From positions 186,001 to 250,000 of the forward strand of contig CAWKOS010000008.1 of assembly GCA_963851295.1 (NCBI GenBank): a DNA stretch of 64,000 nucleotides, written 5' to 3'. How positions within the stretch are numbered: position 1 is the stretch's first letter; every line of letters begins with the position of its first letter. Of this stretch, positions 1 to 8,071 are shown piece by piece. The DNA is from JAOPZW01 sp963851295. Its GTDB lineage: Bacteria; Actinomycetota; Thermoleophilia; Solirubrobacterales; Solirubrobacteraceae. The translations under genes were made by a program, and so were the position numbers. The notes beneath the pieces were generated by a model. The model was not told the DNA's origin. It did not search any database and was given only the letters and a program-made list of their open reading frames with translations.

Positions 1-1
1 C

Positions 2-85
2 TTCGACTACCCGATGTTCTCCGACGTGATGACCTCGGACGCCGTGACCGGGGAGCTGAGCGGGGCTCCGGTCGCCTCGGGCTGA
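2..85 (+). CDS. C-terminal fragment of an unidentified protein
   Basis: The window opens inside a reading frame that gives 27 residues ending in GELSGAPVASG and a TGA at 83-85. Too little is present to assign a family. It does not look like the C-terminus of an encapsulin shell protein, which matters because the next gene carries a likely encapsulin cargo tag. It ends 33 nt before the DyP peroxidase start, on the same strand. Confidence 0.45.
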   Translation, partial: FDYPMFSDVMTSDAVTGELSGAPVASG

Positions 86-105
86 CCGCACACCTCTGCG
101 CGTGC

Positions 106-111
106 GAACAT
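106..111 (+). promoter_or_regulatory. Putative -10 of a leaderless DyP mRNA
   Basis: GAACAT lies exactly 7 nt upstream of the ATG at 119 and there is no purine-rich ribosome-binding site. The same spacing of hexamer to start codon recurs at several other promoters here (4682, 6865, 36091, 57665), so transcription probably starts at or next to the ATG. Confidence 0.4.
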
Positions 112-118
112 CGCCGTG

Positions 119-1141
119 ATGGAGCACGGTGCGTGGGAGCGCGTCCCGATCAACGCGCAGAGCGTCGAGGCGCCGCTGTCGCGCTCGGCCGTCTTCCTGG
201 TGATGACCGCGGGCGGGGGCGAGGGGGACCTGGCGCGCATCCGCGATGTGCTCGGGGCGGTCGGCGACCTCGTGAAGAACGTCGGGTTCCGGGACCTCGG
301 AGGGCGGCTGTCGTGCGTGGTGGGGATCGGGTCGGCGTTGTGGGACCGGCTGTCGCCGGGCCGGCGGCCGGCGCAGCTGCGTCCCTTCGCGCGGATCGAG
401 GGTCCGGTGCACGCGGCGCCGTCGACGCCGGGGGACCTGCTCTTCCACATCCGCGCCGAGCGCGAGGACATGACCTTCGAGCTCGAGCGCCAGCTGCTGG
501 ACCTCGTCGGCGACGCGGCCCGGGTGGCGGACGAGACGACGGGCTTTCGCTACTTCGACGCCCGCGACCTGCTCGGCTTCGTCGACGGCACGGCCAACCC
601 GACCGGGGCGGAGCTGCCCGACGCGGCGCTCATCGGCGCGGACGCCGACCCCGAGTTCGCCGGCGGCAGCTACGTGGTCGTCCAGAAGTACGTGCACGAC
701 ATGGCCGGTTGGGCGGCGCTGTCGACCGAGGAGCAGGAGGCGATCATGGGCCGGACCAAGATCGACAACATCGAGCTCGACGACGACGACGCGCCCCGCA
801 AGTCCCACAAGACGCTCGCGACGATCGAGGACCCGGACGGGGGCGAGCTGGCCATCCTGCGCGACAACATGCCCTTCGGGCGCCCGGGCGCGGGGGAGTT
901 CGGCACCTACTTCATCGGCTACGCGAGCCGGCTCTGGGTCATCGAGAAGATGCTCGAGCGGATGTTCGTCGGGGTGCCGCCCGGCGCCTACGACCGGCTC
1001 CTGGACTTCTCGACCGCGGTCACCGGGGCGACCTTCTTCGTGCCCACCGCGGCGATGCTCGAGGGGCTGGGCGAAGCGCCATCGGCCCCGACCACGGCCT
1101 CGCGGTCGCTGGGCATCGGCTCGCTGCGTGGGCAGACCTAG
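119..1141 (+). CDS. DyP-type (class B) heme peroxidase with encapsulin-type C-terminal tag
   Basis: Dye-decolorizing peroxidase of 340 aa, a heme enzyme oxidising organic substrates with H2O2. The family GXXDG motif is GFVDG with its catalytic Asp near residue 156, and the proximal heme His is near residue 230 in KSHKT. There is no signal peptide or Tat motif, so it is cytoplasmic. The last residues read SLGIGSLRGQT, which closely matches the cargo-loading peptide known from DyP peroxidases packaged in encapsulin nanocompartments. The ATG at 119 is preferred over the GTG at 116 because a -10-like hexamer sits 7 nt upstream. No encapsulin shell gene is visible in this window, so it may lie just upstream or be unlinked. 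Confidence 0.93.
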   Translation: MEHGAWERVPINAQSVEAPLSRSAVFLVMTAGGGEGDLARIRDVLGAVGDLVKNVGFRDLGGRLSCVVGIGSALWDRLSPGRRPAQLRPFARIEGPVHAAPSTPGDLLFHIRAEREDMTFELERQLLDLVGDAARVADETTGFRYFDARDLLGFVDGTANPTGAELPDAALIGADADPEFAGGSYVVVQKYVHDMAGWAALSTEEQEAIMGRTKIDNIELDDDDAPRKSHKTLATIEDPDGGELAILRDNMPFGRPGAGEFGTYFIGYASRLWVIEKMLERMFVGVPPGAYDRLLDFSTAVTGATFFVPTAAMLEGLGEAPSAPTTASRSLGIGSLRGQT

Positions 1142-1318
1142 CTCGGCGACGCCGTCCGGGCCCCCTCACCCCTTGGGAGTGATGCGCGGTCACCCCGCCG
1201 CGGGAGACGATCCCGCGCCGTCCGGCGCGAACACGAGGAGGGCACGACGGCGCCGATAGACCGCGAGCGGGTCCTGCGAACGCTGACCTTCTGGCTTCGG
1301 CCTGCCTTCGCGCTGCGC

Positions 1319-2194
1319 GTGGTCAACCGCTTCCAGAAGGTGGCGGGGTTCGACCGTGCCGTGGCGCTGGCGTCAAGCGCGCTGACGGCGCTCATCCCGC
1401 TCACCATCATCACCAGCGCGGTGCTCTCGAAGCTGGGGATCAAGGACGCCGCGGCCCGGATCATCGACCGCTACGACCTCACCGGCGACGGGGCCGAGGC
1501 GGTGCGCGACGCGTTCTCGCCGGCGAACGGGGCGACCACGAGCCTCGGGATCGTCGGCGTGCTGTTCCTGCTGCTCGCGGTGCTGAGCTTCACGAGGGCG
1601 GCGCAGCGCCTGTTCGAGCAGACGTGGGAGCTCAAGGCACTGAGCGTGCGCAACACGGTCAACGGCCTGCTCTGGGTGGGCGTGCTGGCGGTGTACTCCG
1701 CGGGTACCGGTGCCATCCACGGTGAGGTCGACGCGGGGCGCTTCGACCTCGTCGCCTCGGCCATCGTCATGCCCGTGACCTTCGCCTTCCTGGTCTGGAG
1801 CGGCTGGGTCCTCAGCGCCAAGCGGATCGCGCGGGCCGACCTCGTGCCGTTCGGCGTCGTCGCGGCGGTCCTCCTGGCCATCTACTCGGTGGGCGCGACC
1901 GTGTACGTGCCGCACCTGTTCAGCACGTATGCCAACCGCTACGGGGTGATCGGCGCCGTCTTCGCGATCATCTCGACGCTCTTCTGCGTGATGGTCGTGC
2001 TCGTGGGCTCCGCGGCGGTGGGGCGCGAGGTCGTGGACGAGCTCGGGCGCATCCGGCGCGGCGAGCGCCCGGCCGACAACGAGGTGCGCCGCCAGTGGGA
2101 CACGCTCCTCGGCGACCTCCGGCTGCGATGGGAGACCACGCGCGAGGAGATCGAGCGCCGCCGCCGGCGCCGCAGGGAGGCCAAGCAGCGCTGA
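1319..2194 (+). CDS. YihY/virulence factor BrkB-family membrane protein
   Basis: Polytopic inner-membrane protein of the YihY family (once mis-called RNase BN) with about six hydrophobic segments across residues 15-235 and a basic, charged C-terminal tail rich in Arg, ending RRREAKQR. Function in the family is not settled. The annotated GTG at 1319 is only a minimum: the frame stays open upstream and a strong Shine-Dalgarno-like GAGGAGG lies at 1235-1241, but no ATG, GTG or TTG follows it in frame. The N-terminal residues encoded upstream (RERVLRTLTFWLRPAF) look like normal family sequence, so the true start may be a rare codon near 1247. Confidence 0.75.
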   Translation: MVNRFQKVAGFDRAVALASSALTALIPLTIITSAVLSKLGIKDAAARIIDRYDLTGDGAEAVRDAFSPANGATTSLGIVGVLFLLLAVLSFTRAAQRLFEQTWELKALSVRNTVNGLLWVGVLAVYSAGTGAIHGEVDAGRFDLVASAIVMPVTFAFLVWSGWVLSAKRIARADLVPFGVVAAVLLAIYSVGATVYVPHLFSTYANRYGVIGAVFAIISTLFCVMVVLVGSAAVGREVVDELGRIRRGERPADNEVRRQWDTLLGDLRLRWETTREEIERRRRRRREAKQR

Positions 2195-2198
2195 GCGC

Positions 2199-2927
2199 TC
2201 ACGTGAAGGACTCGAGCACCTTGCGCGTCTTTGACTCCTGCGGGGCGGAGGCGTCGAGGCCCTCGTGGGCGAGCCACGCGCGGAAGGCGCGGCCGGCCTG
2301 GTGGGCGTCGTCGGGGTCGGCCTTGATCGACAGCTCGACGAAGTCGTCGCCGTCGGGCATGACCCAGCGCTCGACGGTTACCTTCTCGGTCAGCAGGTCG
2401 GGCTCGAGGGTCCAGCGCTGGACGTCGACCGGACCCCGCGGCGAGACGGAGGCAAGCGGCTCGCCGACGCGCGCGAGGTCGCGCAGGAAGCGCTCCTGGT
2501 CGGCGGAGAACAGCCGATCGAGGGTGCGGCGGCCGGCGACGACGTCGGCGAGCTCGCCGGGGTCCTGGTCGGCGTCGAGCTTCGCCGAGGGCTGCGGGTC
2601 GGCGCCCACGACGTCGAGCTGTATCTCGAAGCCGTCGAGGTCGTTCCAGGCCGCGTCGACGGCCGAGGGCACGACGGGGCGCAGCTTGACGGTCGAGTCC
2701 TCGCCCGCGCCCTCGGTCGCGCGAGCGCGCAGGACGACGTGGGCCTCGAAGAGCGCCAGGTCGTCGGAGTCGAAGAACCAGATCTTGCGCGCGATCGGGT
2801 TGCTCCGGGGCTCGTGGAGGCCGGCCTCGACCAGCTTCTCGTCCGCGGCGGAGACGGTGAACTTGAACTCGACGCTGTGGATGGCGGGGTCGAGCTCGAG
2901 CGTCGGTGCGTCGCTCTGATCGCCCAT
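2199..2927 (-). CDS. CYTH-like (triphosphate tunnel) domain protein
   Basis: 242 aa, soluble and acidic. Near the N-terminus it has SVEFKF, followed by KIWFFDSDDLALFEAHVVLR and then TVKLRP, the order of strand motifs seen in CYTH/triphosphate-tunnel proteins (adenylate cyclase CyaB and thiamine triphosphatase group). The classical ExExK is degenerate here (EFKF), so catalytic activity is uncertain. ATG start with AGGAG about 10 nt upstream. It follows glnA on the same strand after 122 nt that contain a stable hairpin, so it may be separately transcribed. The family call is from motif order only. Confidence 0.5.
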   Translation of the reverse strand: MGDQSDAPTLELDPAIHSVEFKFTVSAADEKLVEAGLHEPRSNPIARKIWFFDSDDLALFEAHVVLRARATEGAGEDSTVKLRPVVPSAVDAAWNDLDGFEIQLDVVGADPQPSAKLDADQDPGELADVVAGRRTLDRLFSADQERFLRDLARVGEPLASVSPRGPVDVQRWTLEPDLLTEKVTVERWVMPDGDDFVELSIKADPDDAHQAGRAFRAWLAHEGLDASAPQESKTRKVLESFT

Positions 2928-2968
2928 GGCGCGAGCGTGCTCCTACGCGCTGTCGCAGGCGGGCGCCT

Positions 2969-2984
2969 GCGCACTTCGGTGCGC
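2969..2984. terminator. Stable hairpin between glnA and the CYTH-like gene
   Basis: GCGCAC-TTCG-GTGCGC forms a 6-bp GC-only stem with a tetraloop, 66 nt downstream of the glnA stop on the minus strand. No T-run follows on either strand, so it could be a poor or Rho-assisted terminator or an mRNA stabiliser rather than an intrinsic terminator. Confidence 0.3.
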
Positions 2985-3049
2985 CTGGGGCCGCGAAGCG
3001 GTGCAGAAGCGTCAGGGCGCGAAGGGATGGCTTCTTCGATCGAGAGGCG

Positions 3050-4558
3050 CTACGCGTCGAGGTAGAGCGCGAACTCCCAGGGGTGCGGGCGCAGGCGGAC
3101 CTCGTCGACCTCGGCGCGCTTGTGCTCGATGTAGGCCTCGAGGAGGTCGGAGGTGAACACGTCGCCGGCGAGCAGGAACTCGTGGTCGGCCTCGAGCGCG
3201 TCGAGCACGCGGTCCAGCGACGTCGGCACCTGGGCGATCTGCGCCTGGCGCTCGGGCGAGAGCTCGTAGAGGTTCTCGTCGACCGGGTCGGGCGGCTCGA
3301 GCCCGCGCTGGATGCCGTCCAGGCCGGCCATGAGCAGCGCCGCGAAGGCCAGGTAGGGGTTGGCGCTCGGATCCGGCGAGCGGAACTCCACGCGCTTGGC
3401 CTTCGGGTGGGTGAAGTAGACGGGGACGCGGACCGCGGCCGAGCGGTTGCGCTGGGCGTACAGGAGGCTGACCGGCGCCTCGTAGCCGGGCACGAGGCGC
3501 TTGTAGGAGTTCGTCGTCGGCGCGCAGAAGGCGAGCAGCGCCGGCGCGTGGGTGAGCAGGCCGCCGACGTAGTGGCGCCCGGTTTCGGAGAGCAGCGCGT
3601 AGCGGTCGGCGTCGAACATCAGCGTCTCGCCGCTCTTCCACAGCGACATGTGCGTGTGCATGCCCGAGCCGTTCTCCTCGAAGATCGGCTTGGGCATGAA
3701 GGTCGCGACCTTGCCGGCCTGGCGGGCCACGTTGCGCGCGACGTACTTGTAGAGCTGCATGGTGTCGGCCATGCGCAGCAGCGGCTGGAAGCGCAGGTCG
3801 ATCTCGGCCTGGCCGGGGCCGCCGACCTCGTGGTGGTGGACCTCGACCTCGACACCCATGCGCTCGAGCGTGAGCGCCATCCGGCCGCGCAGGTCGGCGA
3901 GGGTGTCGAGCGGCGGCGCGGGGAAGTAGCCCTGCTGGGAGCGGTTCGTGTAACCCAGGTTCCCTCCCGCGCCGTCGCCGTCGCGCCCGAAGCCCAGGCC
4001 CGCGTTCCAGAAGCCCTCCGGGGAGTCGACCTCGTAGAAGCCGCGGTTGGCCGCCTGGCCGTAGGCGACGTGATCGAAGATGTAGAACTCGGCCTCCGGG
4101 CCGAAGAACGCCGTGTCGGCGATGCCGCTGCTCGTGAGGTGCCGCTCGGCCTTGCGCGCGACGTGGCGCGGGTCGCGCGAGTACCACTCGCCGCTGATCG
4201 GGTCGCGCACGTCGCAGACGAGCGACAGCGTCGGGAACTCGTGGAAGGGGTCGATCATCGCCGTGGCCGGGTCGGGCACGAGCAGCATGTCCGACTCGTT
4301 GATCGCCTGGAAGCCGCGGATCGAGGAGCCGTCGAACCCGGCGCCCTCGGTCAGCAGGCCCTCCGAGAGCTCGCGCGCGGCGACCGCGAAGTGCTGCCAG
4401 GTGCCGGGGAGGTCGGTGAACTTGAGGTCGACGAGGGCGACCTGGTGCTCGTTGGCGAAGGCGACGACGTCCCCGGGCGCGAGGGCGGCGTCGGCGGACA
4501 CCGGCATGGCGAGCGGCGGCCCGAGCAGCGTGGATCGGGGCTCGTTGACCAGGGACAC
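3050..4558 (-). CDS. glnA: Type I glutamine synthetase
   Basis: Glutamate-ammonia ligase of 502 aa, slightly longer than the usual 470 because of an N-terminal extension of about 30 residues. Recognisable signatures are GAGFDGSSIRGF, the ATP-loop NRSAAVRVP, EAEFYIFD and the C-terminal ALYLDA. The tyrosine adenylylation loop is conserved in form as NLYELSPE, so control by adenylylation is possible. GTG start at 4558 with GAGGAG just upstream. It diverges from the OmpR-type regulator at 4695, with that regulator's 11-bp repeat array filling the space between, so nearby binding could also affect glnA; this is inference. Confidence 0.95.
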   Translation of the reverse strand: MSLVNEPRSTLLGPPLAMPVSADAALAPGDVVAFANEHQVALVDLKFTDLPGTWQHFAVAARELSEGLLTEGAGFDGSSIRGFQAINESDMLLVPDPATAMIDPFHEFPTLSLVCDVRDPISGEWYSRDPRHVARKAERHLTSSGIADTAFFGPEAEFYIFDHVAYGQAANRGFYEVDSPEGFWNAGLGFGRDGDGAGGNLGYTNRSQQGYFPAPPLDTLADLRGRMALTLERMGVEVEVHHHEVGGPGQAEIDLRFQPLLRMADTMQLYKYVARNVARQAGKVATFMPKPIFEENGSGMHTHMSLWKSGETLMFDADRYALLSETGRHYVGGLLTHAPALLAFCAPTTNSYKRLVPGYEAPVSLLYAQRNRSAAVRVPVYFTHPKAKRVEFRSPDPSANPYLAFAALLMAGLDGIQRGLEPPDPVDENLYELSPERQAQIAQVPTSLDRVLDALEADHEFLLAGDVFTSDLLEAYIEHKRAEVDEVRLRPHPWEFALYLDA

Positions 4559-4631
4559 GTTGGTCTCCTCTCCTCGCGCGTCTTCTGCGGCCGACGCTAC
4601 GCTCGCGGGGCGGCGGGTGGCTCAGGCCGGC

Positions 4632-4694
4632 GGCTCAGGCGCCGCTCACGGGGCTCTCAGGCGGCTCACAGCTTCTGCGCCGATACTGTCGGAC
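4632..4694 (+). promoter_or_regulatory. Four 11-bp direct repeats plus -10: autoregulatory promoter of the response regulator
   Basis: Units start at 4632, 4643, 4654 and 4665: GGCTCAGGCGC, CGCTCACGGGG, CTCTCAGGCGG and CTCACAGCTTC. After the last unit come 6 nt, the hexamer GATACT (4682-4687), 7 nt, then the ATG at 4695. An 11-bp tandem period is the known geometry for OmpR/PhoB-family operators, one subunit per half-turn repeat. An extra CTCAGG lies at 4621. The same geometry recurs before the genes at 6878 and 36104. Confidence 0.65.
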
Positions 4695-5396
4695 ATGGGT
4701 CAGGGAGTCAACGGACATCGCGTGCTCGTCGTCGACGACGAGCCCAACATCGTCGACGTGGTCACGATGGCCCTGAAGTTCCAGGGCTTCTCGGTCGAGT
4801 CGGCGGGCACGGGCGCCGCCGCGGTGGCCGCCGTGGCCTCCTTCCACCCACACCTGATCGTCCTCGACGTGATGCTCCCCGACATGGAGGGCTTCGACGT
4901 GGCCCAGCGCCTCGGCGCCCAGCACGCGCGGGTTCCGATCATCTACCTGACGGCCCGCGACGCCACCGAGGACAAGATCCGAGGGCTGACCCTCGGCGGC
5001 GACGACTACGTCACCAAGCCCTTCAGCCTCGAGGAGCTCGTCGCGCGCATCCGCTCGATCCTGCGCCGCACCGGCGAGGCCGAGCCCGAGTCCAGCCGCC
5101 TGGTCTTCGAGGACCTCGAGCTCGACGAGGACGCGCACGAGGTCCGGCGCGGCGACGCGATCGTCGACCTCACCGCGACCGAGTACCGCCTGCTGCGCTA
5201 CCTGATGCTCAACCCGCGTCGGGTGCTCACGCGCACGCAGCTGCTCGAGCACGTGTGGGAATACGACTTCGGCGGGGACGCGCGCGTGTTGGAGACGTAC
5301 ATCAGCTACCTGCGCAAGAAGCTCGACGCCCACGGGCCGTCGCTCATCCACACGGTGCGCGGCGTCGGCTACGCGCTGCGCCAGCCACGGGCATGA
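4695..5396 (+). CDS. OmpR/PhoB-family response regulator
   Basis: Two-component response regulator of 233 aa. Receiver domain at residues 8-122, with acidic pocket DDE, phosphoacceptor Asp near residue 58 in LIVLDVMLPD and the conserved Lys in VTKPFS; winged-helix DNA-binding domain at about 133-230 with LTATEYRLLRYLM and TVRGVGYALR. Its stop overlaps the kinase start (ATGA at 5393-5396), so the pair is translationally coupled. The promoter has four 11-bp repeats typical of this family's operators, which supports autoregulation. It resembles the actinobacterial TrcR/TcrX-like group that sits with envelope glycosyltransferases, as here. Confidence 0.95.
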   Translation: MGQGVNGHRVLVVDDEPNIVDVVTMALKFQGFSVESAGTGAAAVAAVASFHPHLIVLDVMLPDMEGFDVAQRLGAQHARVPIIYLTARDATEDKIRGLTLGGDDYVTKPFSLEELVARIRSILRRTGEAEPESSRLVFEDLELDEDAHEVRRGDAIVDLTATEYRLLRYLMLNPRRVLTRTQLLEHVWEYDFGGDARVLETYISYLRKKLDAHGPSLIHTVRGVGYALRQPRA

Positions 5397-6814
5397 TGGC
5401 CTCGCTGCGGGCGCGGTTGCTCGTGGCCGTCCTGGCGCTGACGGCGTGCGGGCTGCTGCTCGTGGGCGCGATCACCTACGCCGAGCAGCGCTCGTTCCAG
5501 TTCGACCGGGTCGATCAGCAGCTGCGCGGCGGGATCGGGCCGGCCGCGCACGAGCTCGGGGGCCCGGACCACGACAACGACCGGGGCGGGGGGTCGGACT
5601 ACGGCCAGGGCAAGCCGCCGCCGGGGGGCTTCGGCCTGCCGCCCGGGAGCTACGTCCAGCGGCGCGCCGCCGACGGGACGGTGCTCAGCGGCCATCCGGT
5701 CGAGACCCTCGGCCAGACCGTGACGGCAATGCCCGACCTGCCGGCGACGCTGCCGATCGGGCGCACCGTCACCGTCGAGGGCGTGAGCGGCGCGGGAACG
5801 CGCTACCGCGTCCTCGCCCAGCGCGACACGGCGGACGGCACCATCAACGTCGCAGCGATCCCACTGGCGGCCACCGACGACAACCTGCGGCGCCTGCTCG
5901 CCGTCGAGGCGCTCGTCATCGCGGCGGTGCTCATCGTCCTCGGCCTCGTCTCGTGGGTGGTCGTCCGCGTCGGCCTGCTGCCGCTGGATCGCATGGGGCA
6001 CACGGCGCGCGCGATCGCCGCCGGCGACCTTTCCCACCGCGTCGAGCCGACCGATCCGCGGACCGAGGTCGGCCGCCTGGGGATCGCGCTCAACGCGATG
6101 CTCGACCGCCTCGAGCGCGCCTTCGGCGAGCGCGAGGCCAGCGAGGACCGCCTGCGGCGCTTCATCGCCGACGCCTCGCACGAGCTGCGCACGCCGCTGG
6201 CCTCGATCCGCGGCTACGCGGAGCTCTTCCGGATGGGTGCCGCGCGCGAGCCGGCCGACGTCGAGAAGGCGATGCGCCGCATCGAGGACGAGGCGGCGCG
6301 CATGGGCGTGCTCGTCGAGGACCTGCTGACGCTGGCGCGCCTGGACGAGGTGGCCGAGATGCCGCACGTCGAGCTCGATCTCGCGGCGATCGTGCGCGAT
6401 GCCGTCGACGACGGGCGGGCCGCGGCGCCGGGACGGACGATCGGCGCCGCGATCGACGGCCCGGCCATGGTCGTGGGCGACCGCGACCAGCTGCGCCAGG
6501 TGCTCGGCAACCTGCTGCGCAACGCCTTCGTCCACACGCCCGACGGGACGCCGATCGAGGTCACCTTGGGGCGCGACGGCGGCGACGTGCGCCTGGAGAT
6601 CCGCGACCACGGCCCCGGGCTGCCCACGAGCGATGCCGAGGCCCTGTTCGAGCGCTTCTGGCGCTCGGAGGGCGGGCGCGTCCGCGGCCGCGGCGGCGCC
6701 GGGCTGGGGCTGGCCATCGTGGCGGCGATCGTCGACGCGCACGAGGGCGAGGTGCGCGCCGGCAACGCCCCGGGCGGCGGTGCGACCTTCGTGGTCACGT
6801 TGCCCGCCGCCTGA
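5393..6814 (+). CDS. Membrane sensor histidine kinase
   Basis: 473 aa partner of the preceding regulator. TM1 is at about residues 6-28, followed by an extracytoplasmic sensor of about 135 residues with a Gly/Asp/Pro-rich stretch, TM2 at about 168-190, HAMP, HisKA with phosphoacceptor His near residue 263 in SHELRTP, and HATPase with LLRNAFVHT (N box), DHGPG and GRGGAGLGLAIV (G boxes). Starts with ATGATG overlapping the regulator stop. The stimulus is unknown; the downstream glycosyltransferases suggest cell-envelope monitoring. Confidence 0.95.
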   Translation: MMASLRARLLVAVLALTACGLLLVGAITYAEQRSFQFDRVDQQLRGGIGPAAHELGGPDHDNDRGGGSDYGQGKPPPGGFGLPPGSYVQRRAADGTVLSGHPVETLGQTVTAMPDLPATLPIGRTVTVEGVSGAGTRYRVLAQRDTADGTINVAAIPLAATDDNLRRLLAVEALVIAAVLIVLGLVSWVVVRVGLLPLDRMGHTARAIAAGDLSHRVEPTDPRTEVGRLGIALNAMLDRLERAFGEREASEDRLRRFIADASHELRTPLASIRGYAELFRMGAAREPADVEKAMRRIEDEAARMGVLVEDLLTLARLDEVAEMPHVELDLAAIVRDAVDDGRAAAPGRTIGAAIDGPAMVVGDRDQLRQVLGNLLRNAFVHTPDGTPIEVTLGRDGGDVRLEIRDHGPGLPTSDAEALFERFWRSEGGRVRGRGGAGLGLAIVAAIVDAHEGEVRAGNAPGGGATFVVTLPAA

Positions 6815-6877
6815 CTCCCAGCCGCCTCTCAGGCTGCTCCCACCGCCGTCCCACGCGGCGGGCCGACATTGTGGGCC
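6815..6877 (+). promoter_or_regulatory. Four 11-bp direct repeats plus -10 before the GT2-GtrA gene
   Basis: Perfectly phased units start at 6815, 6826, 6837 and 6848: CTCCCAGCCGC, CTCTCAGGCTG, CTCCCACCGCC and GTCCCACGCGG. Then 6 nt, GACATT (6865-6870), 7 nt and the ATG at 6878. This is the geometry found before the regulator gene itself and shares the CTCTCAGGC core. The array begins directly after the kinase stop codon, so the glycosyltransferase has its own promoter rather than only read-through. Confidence 0.65.
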
Positions 6878-8071
6878 ATGAGCGAGCAGACGATCCGCCG
6901 GCCGGCGTCGCGGCGCAACGGACGCGCGCGCGGGCACGGCGCGCCGAGCGTCGAGATCGTCGTGCCGGTCTACAACGAGCAGGCCGGCCTGGAGCGCAGC
7001 ATCCGCAGCCTGCATCATTATCTGGGCGCCGAGTTCCCCTTCTCGTGGCGGATCGTCATCGCCGACAACGCGAGCACCGATGCGACGCCTGTCATCGGCG
7101 CGTCCCTCGCGCGCGAGCTGCCCGGGGTCGAGCTGCTGCGCCTGGAGCGCAAGGGGCGCGGGCTCGCCCTGCGCGAGGCGTGGTCGCGCAGCGACGCGCG
7201 GGTCGTCTGCTACATGGACGTCGACCTCTCGACCGACCTGCGGGCCCTGCTGCCGCTCGTGGCCCCGCTGCTCTCGGGGCACAGCGACGTCGCCATCGGG
7301 ACGCGCCTGGCGCCCAGCGCCCGCGTCGTGCGCGGGCCCAAGCGCGAGCTCATCTCGCGCGCCTACAACCGCCTGCTGCGCACGGTGCTGCGCGCGCGCT
7401 TCTCCGACGCGCAGTGCGGCTTCAAGGCCGTCACCGCGGGGGCGGCGCGGCGCCTGCTCGCCGACGTCCGCGACGACGGCTGGTTCTTCGACACCGAGCT
7501 GCTCGTCCTCGCGCAGCGCCGCGGGCTGCGCATCCACGAGGTGCCCGTCGACTGGGTCGACGACCCCGACTCGCGCGTGGACATCGTGCGCACGGCGCTC
7601 GAGGACCTGCGCGGCGTGGCGCGGCTGGCGGCCGCGGGCCCGGTGGCGCGCTTCATGGCCGTCGGCGTCCTGTCGACGATCGCCTACGTCGCGCTCTACG
7701 TGCTGCTGCACGCGGTCGTGGGCGCGGGCGCCGCCAACGCGATCGCGCTGGCGATCACGGCGGTCGCCAACACCGCCGCCAACCGGCGCCTGACCTTCGG
7801 CGTGCGCGGCCGCGAGGGGCTCGCGCGCCACCATGCCCGGGGCGCCGTCGTGTACGTGCTGACCCTGGGGCTGACCACGCTCGCGCTCGTGACGCTGCAC
7901 CGCGTCGACCCGGCGCCGGCGCGAGCGGTCGAGCTCGCGGTGCTGGTCGCGGCCGGCGCCGCCGCCACGATCACGCGCTACGTCGCGCTGCGCACGTGGG
8001 TCTTCGCCCGCGGACGCCGGCCTCAGCCGGTGGCGAGGAACGTGCGCGTGCAGGCCGACAGGGCGGCGTAG
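6878..8071 (+). CDS. Bifunctional family 2 glycosyltransferase / GtrA flippase-like fusion
   Basis: 397 aa. Residues 20-240 form a DPM/DpgS-like GT2 domain with VPVYNEQ, DNASTDAT and the metal-binding MDVDLSTDL. Residues 250-385 form a GtrA domain with four hydrophobic helices and the RFMAVGVLSTIAYV entry motif. Such fusions make and may translocate polyprenyl-phosphate sugars used by GT-C transferases; the GT39 gene at 9918-12023 is the natural partner. The ATG at 6878 fits the -10 spacing; a TTG at 6869 is the alternative. The 3' end overlaps the convergent gene by 49 bp. Confidence 0.9.
   Translation: MSEQTIRRPASRRNGRARGHGAPSVEIVVPVYNEQAGLERSIRSLHHYLGAEFPFSWRIVIADNASTDATPVIGASLARELPGVELLRLERKGRGLALREAWSRSDARVVCYMDVDLSTDLRALLPLVAPLLSGHSDVAIGTRLAPSARVVRGPKRELISRAYNRLLRTVLRARFSDAQCGFKAVTAGAARRLLADVRDDGWFFDTELLVLAQRRGLRIHEVPVDWVDDPDSRVDIVRTALEDLRGVARLAAAGPVARFMAVGVLSTIAYVALYVLLHAVVGAGAANAIALAITAVANTAANRRLTFGVRGREGLARHHARGAVVYVLTLGLTTLALVTLHRVDPAPARAVELAVLVAAGAAATITRYVALRTWVFARGRRPQPVARNVRVQADRAA

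Noticed and set aside
2..85. Encapsulin shell gene upstream of the tagged DyP
   Set aside because: The 27 visible residues do not resemble the C-terminus of encapsulin shell proteins, so no such claim is made.
2906..6814. Very long plus-strand open frame beginning opposite glnA
   Set aside because: Only its last part (5393-6814) is a real gene, the histidine kinase. The rest is an Arg/Ala/Val-rich shadow of glnA and the response regulator, a common artefact at this GC content.
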